From: Thermoplasmata archaeon
Lineage (GTDB): Archaea > Thermoplasmatota > Thermoplasmata > Halarchaeoplasmatales > Halarchaeoplasmataceae
Reading direction: 5' to 3'
DNA length: 7,319 nucleotides
NCBI GenBank assembly: GCA_007129655.1
Contig: SKVC01000107.1
Span: forward strand, 1-7,319
Below the pieces are notes generated by a model that did not search any database, had not been told where the DNA came from, and saw nothing but the letters and a program-made list of their open reading frames with translations. The position numbers and the translations under genes are program-made. Below, one piece after another: positions 6,485 through 7,319 of the stretch. Every line of letters starts with the position of its first letter. Position 1 is the stretch's first letter.

Positions 6485-7005
6485 TGCGTAAAGAACTGCG
6501 CTTCTCAGGATTTGGTGGTCAAGGCGTTATCTTGATGGGGCATATTTTCGGTAAAGCCGCCGTATTCGATGGGAAAAACGTTACCTTGACTCAGAGTTAC
6601 GGGCCTGAAGCTAGAGGTGGTGCCTGTAGCGTAGATATAATTGTGAGCGATAAAGATATACATTATCCAGAAGTAAGAAAGCCGGATATACTGATATCCA
6701 TGTCTCAACCGGCTTTGAAAACCTACCTACCGTCACTAGCCGAAGATGGTATTCTTTTTATAGATACGTCTTTAGTTGAATATACAGTAATGGAAAATAA
6801 GGGAATACCAGCTACGGAACTGGCTGAAGAAGTCGCCGGCACCCGGATAGTGTCCAATATAATCATGCTTGGCTATTTCACCGCTGCAACGGGATTGGTT
6901 ACCGAAGAGTCTATGAAAAAGGCGATCTCTAAACTCGTTCCCAAAGGTACCGTAGAGAAGAATCTTGAGGCGTTCCAGGTAGGCTTCGATAAGGGTAAGA
7001 AGTAA
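6481..7005 (+). CDS. korC: 2-oxoglutarate:ferredoxin oxidoreductase, gamma subunit
   Basis: This subunit of 174 residues belongs to the pyruvate/ketoisovalerate oxidoreductase gamma family and completes the KorDABC complex. It is homologous to the CoA-binding gamma domain of larger enzymes. The N-terminal signature GFGGQGV (10-16) and the loop SYGPEARGG (39-47) are intact, and the length is usual for KorC. The gene begins with two consecutive ATG codons at 6481 and 6484. The first overlaps the korB stop as ATGA, which suits translational coupling. The second is better spaced from GGTG at 6475-6478, by five bases instead of two. The difference is one residue. No clear terminator is seen after the stop; the next recognisable signal is the TATA box near 7027. 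Confidence 0.94.
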   Translation: MMRKELRFSGFGGQGVILMGHIFGKAAVFDGKNVTLTQSYGPEARGGACSVDIIVSDKDIHYPEVRKPDILISMSQPALKTYLPSLAEDGILFIDTSLVEYTVMENKGIPATELAEEVAGTRIVSNIIMLGYFTAATGLVTEESMKKAISKLVPKGTVEKNLEAFQVGFDKGKK

Positions 7006-7022
7006 AATCTTAGCTCCAGCAA

Positions 7023-7031
7023 TTTATATAT
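7023..7031 (+). promoter_or_regulatory. TATA box of the cis-prenyltransferase gene
   Basis: TTTATATAT is the strongest TATA-like element in the window, in the gap after korC. Transcription is expected about 26 bases downstream, near 7053. That is just before a GGTG ribosome-binding site at 7056-7059 and about 14 bases before the inferred start of uppS. Confidence 0.65.
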
Positions 7032-7055
7032 ACCATCTAGCCTTCATTGAACCCA

Positions 7056-7059
7056 GGTG
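7056..7059 (+). promoter_or_regulatory. Ribosome-binding site of uppS
   Basis: GGTG within CCAGGTGTT resembles the core of the sites used by other genes here. It ends seven bases before the ATC at 7067, the same distance seen between GGTG (888-891) and the ATG at 899. It thus points to 7067 as the initiation site. Confidence 0.45.
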
Positions 7060-7066
7060 TTAACAC

Positions 7067-7319
7067 ATCAGCGAAATAACGAAAACCATCTCTGATACTG
7101 CTTACAAGGCGTACGAGAAAAAGCTTCTCAAAGAGATAAAGGGCAGAAAAAACATACCCCGACACATAGCTATAATAATGGATGGTAATCGTCGTTTCGC
7201 CAGGCAGCTCGGACTTGAAGAAACAGAAGGGCATCTTAAAGGGAAGGATAAGCTTGAAGAGATACTTGATTGGTGTATCGATCTGGGGATAGAGATACTG
7301 ACGGTGTACGCATTTTCTA
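7067..7319 (+). CDS. uppS: cis-Prenyltransferase (undecaprenyl/polyprenyl diphosphate synthase), 5' part, start codon abnormal
   Basis: The enzyme adds isopentenyl units in cis to an allylic diphosphate, making the long polyprenyl carrier used for glycan assembly and protein glycosylation at the membrane. The 84 residues visible include IPRHIAIIMDGNRRFAR, the family's first conserved motif, with the catalytic Asp at about residue 39. The visible part ends at VYAFS, just where the conserved AFSTEN motif begins; the last base (A) is compatible with the expected Thr. The rest lies beyond the window. The reading frame is closed by TAA at 7061-7063. None of the 38 codons from there to the Met of MDGN is ATG, GTG or TTG. 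Starting at that Met (7178) would delete the conserved first strand. The ribosome-binding site and TATA box both point to 7067, where the codon is ATC. The cause is either a non-standard start or a base error; the family assignment itself is firm. Confidence 0.85.
   Translation, partial: MSEITKTISDTAYKAYEKKLLKEIKGRKNIPRHIAIIMDGNRRFARQLGLEETEGHLKGKDKLEEILDWCIDLGIEILTVYAFS

Noticed and set aside
7037..7234. Minus-strand frame opposite the start of uppS
   Set aside because: The plus strand encodes the clear cis-prenyltransferase motif MDGNRRFAR, so the minus frame is a shadow.
1..7319. CRISPR arrays, tRNA or rRNA genes, transposases, attachment sites
   Set aside because: No repeat-spacer pattern, tRNA-like cloverleaf, rRNA stretch or transposase motif was seen; the window is almost fully occupied by intact protein genes.

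Overview
The window looks archaeal, most likely from a euryarchaeal lineage such as Thermoplasmatota. The evidence is AT-rich TATA boxes of the TTTATAT type, GGAGG/GGTG ribosome-binding sites, heavy use of ATA and AGA/AGG codons, a four-subunit 2-oxoacid:ferredoxin oxidoreductase, and a membrane protein with a C-terminal zinc ribbon and a Pro/Gln-rich tail. The phylum is inference from gene types; no rRNA or marker tree is available here.

Layout. (1) 6-1519, plus strand: two membrane-protein genes 14 bases apart. The first has a signal peptide, an ectodomain, an Asp-rich linker, one membrane helix and a Pro/Gln-rich tail. The second has membrane helices, a CxxC...CxxC zinc ribbon and a similar tail. 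Both tails carry QEYQxPPPP. (2) 1520-2377, minus strand: a tandem-domain universal stress protein. Its stop codon abuts that of the preceding convergent gene. (3) 2378-2568: a divergent promoter region. (4) 2569-4149, plus strand: a DASS/SLC13-type carboxylate transporter. (5) 4166-7005, plus strand: korD-korA-korB-korC, tightly packed with a 4-base gap and then two 4-base overlaps. (6) 7006-7066: an intergenic stretch with a strong TATA box. (7) 7067-7319: the 5' part of a cis-prenyltransferase gene (uppS), cut by the window end and lacking any ATG, GTG or TTG start in frame.

How the genes may work together. The four Kor subunits form an enzyme that interconverts 2-oxoglutarate and succinyl-CoA with ferredoxin as electron carrier. 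The DASS gene ends 16 bases before korD with no visible promoter between, so carboxylate transport and 2-oxoglutarate metabolism may share one transcript. The ATP-binding-type universal stress protein diverges from the transporter and shares its promoter region. The two-gene membrane module at the left is of unknown function; it is the least understood part of the window. The most unusual single observation is the uppS start: the promoter, ribosome-binding site and conserved protein all agree on a start near 7067, but the codon there is ATC.
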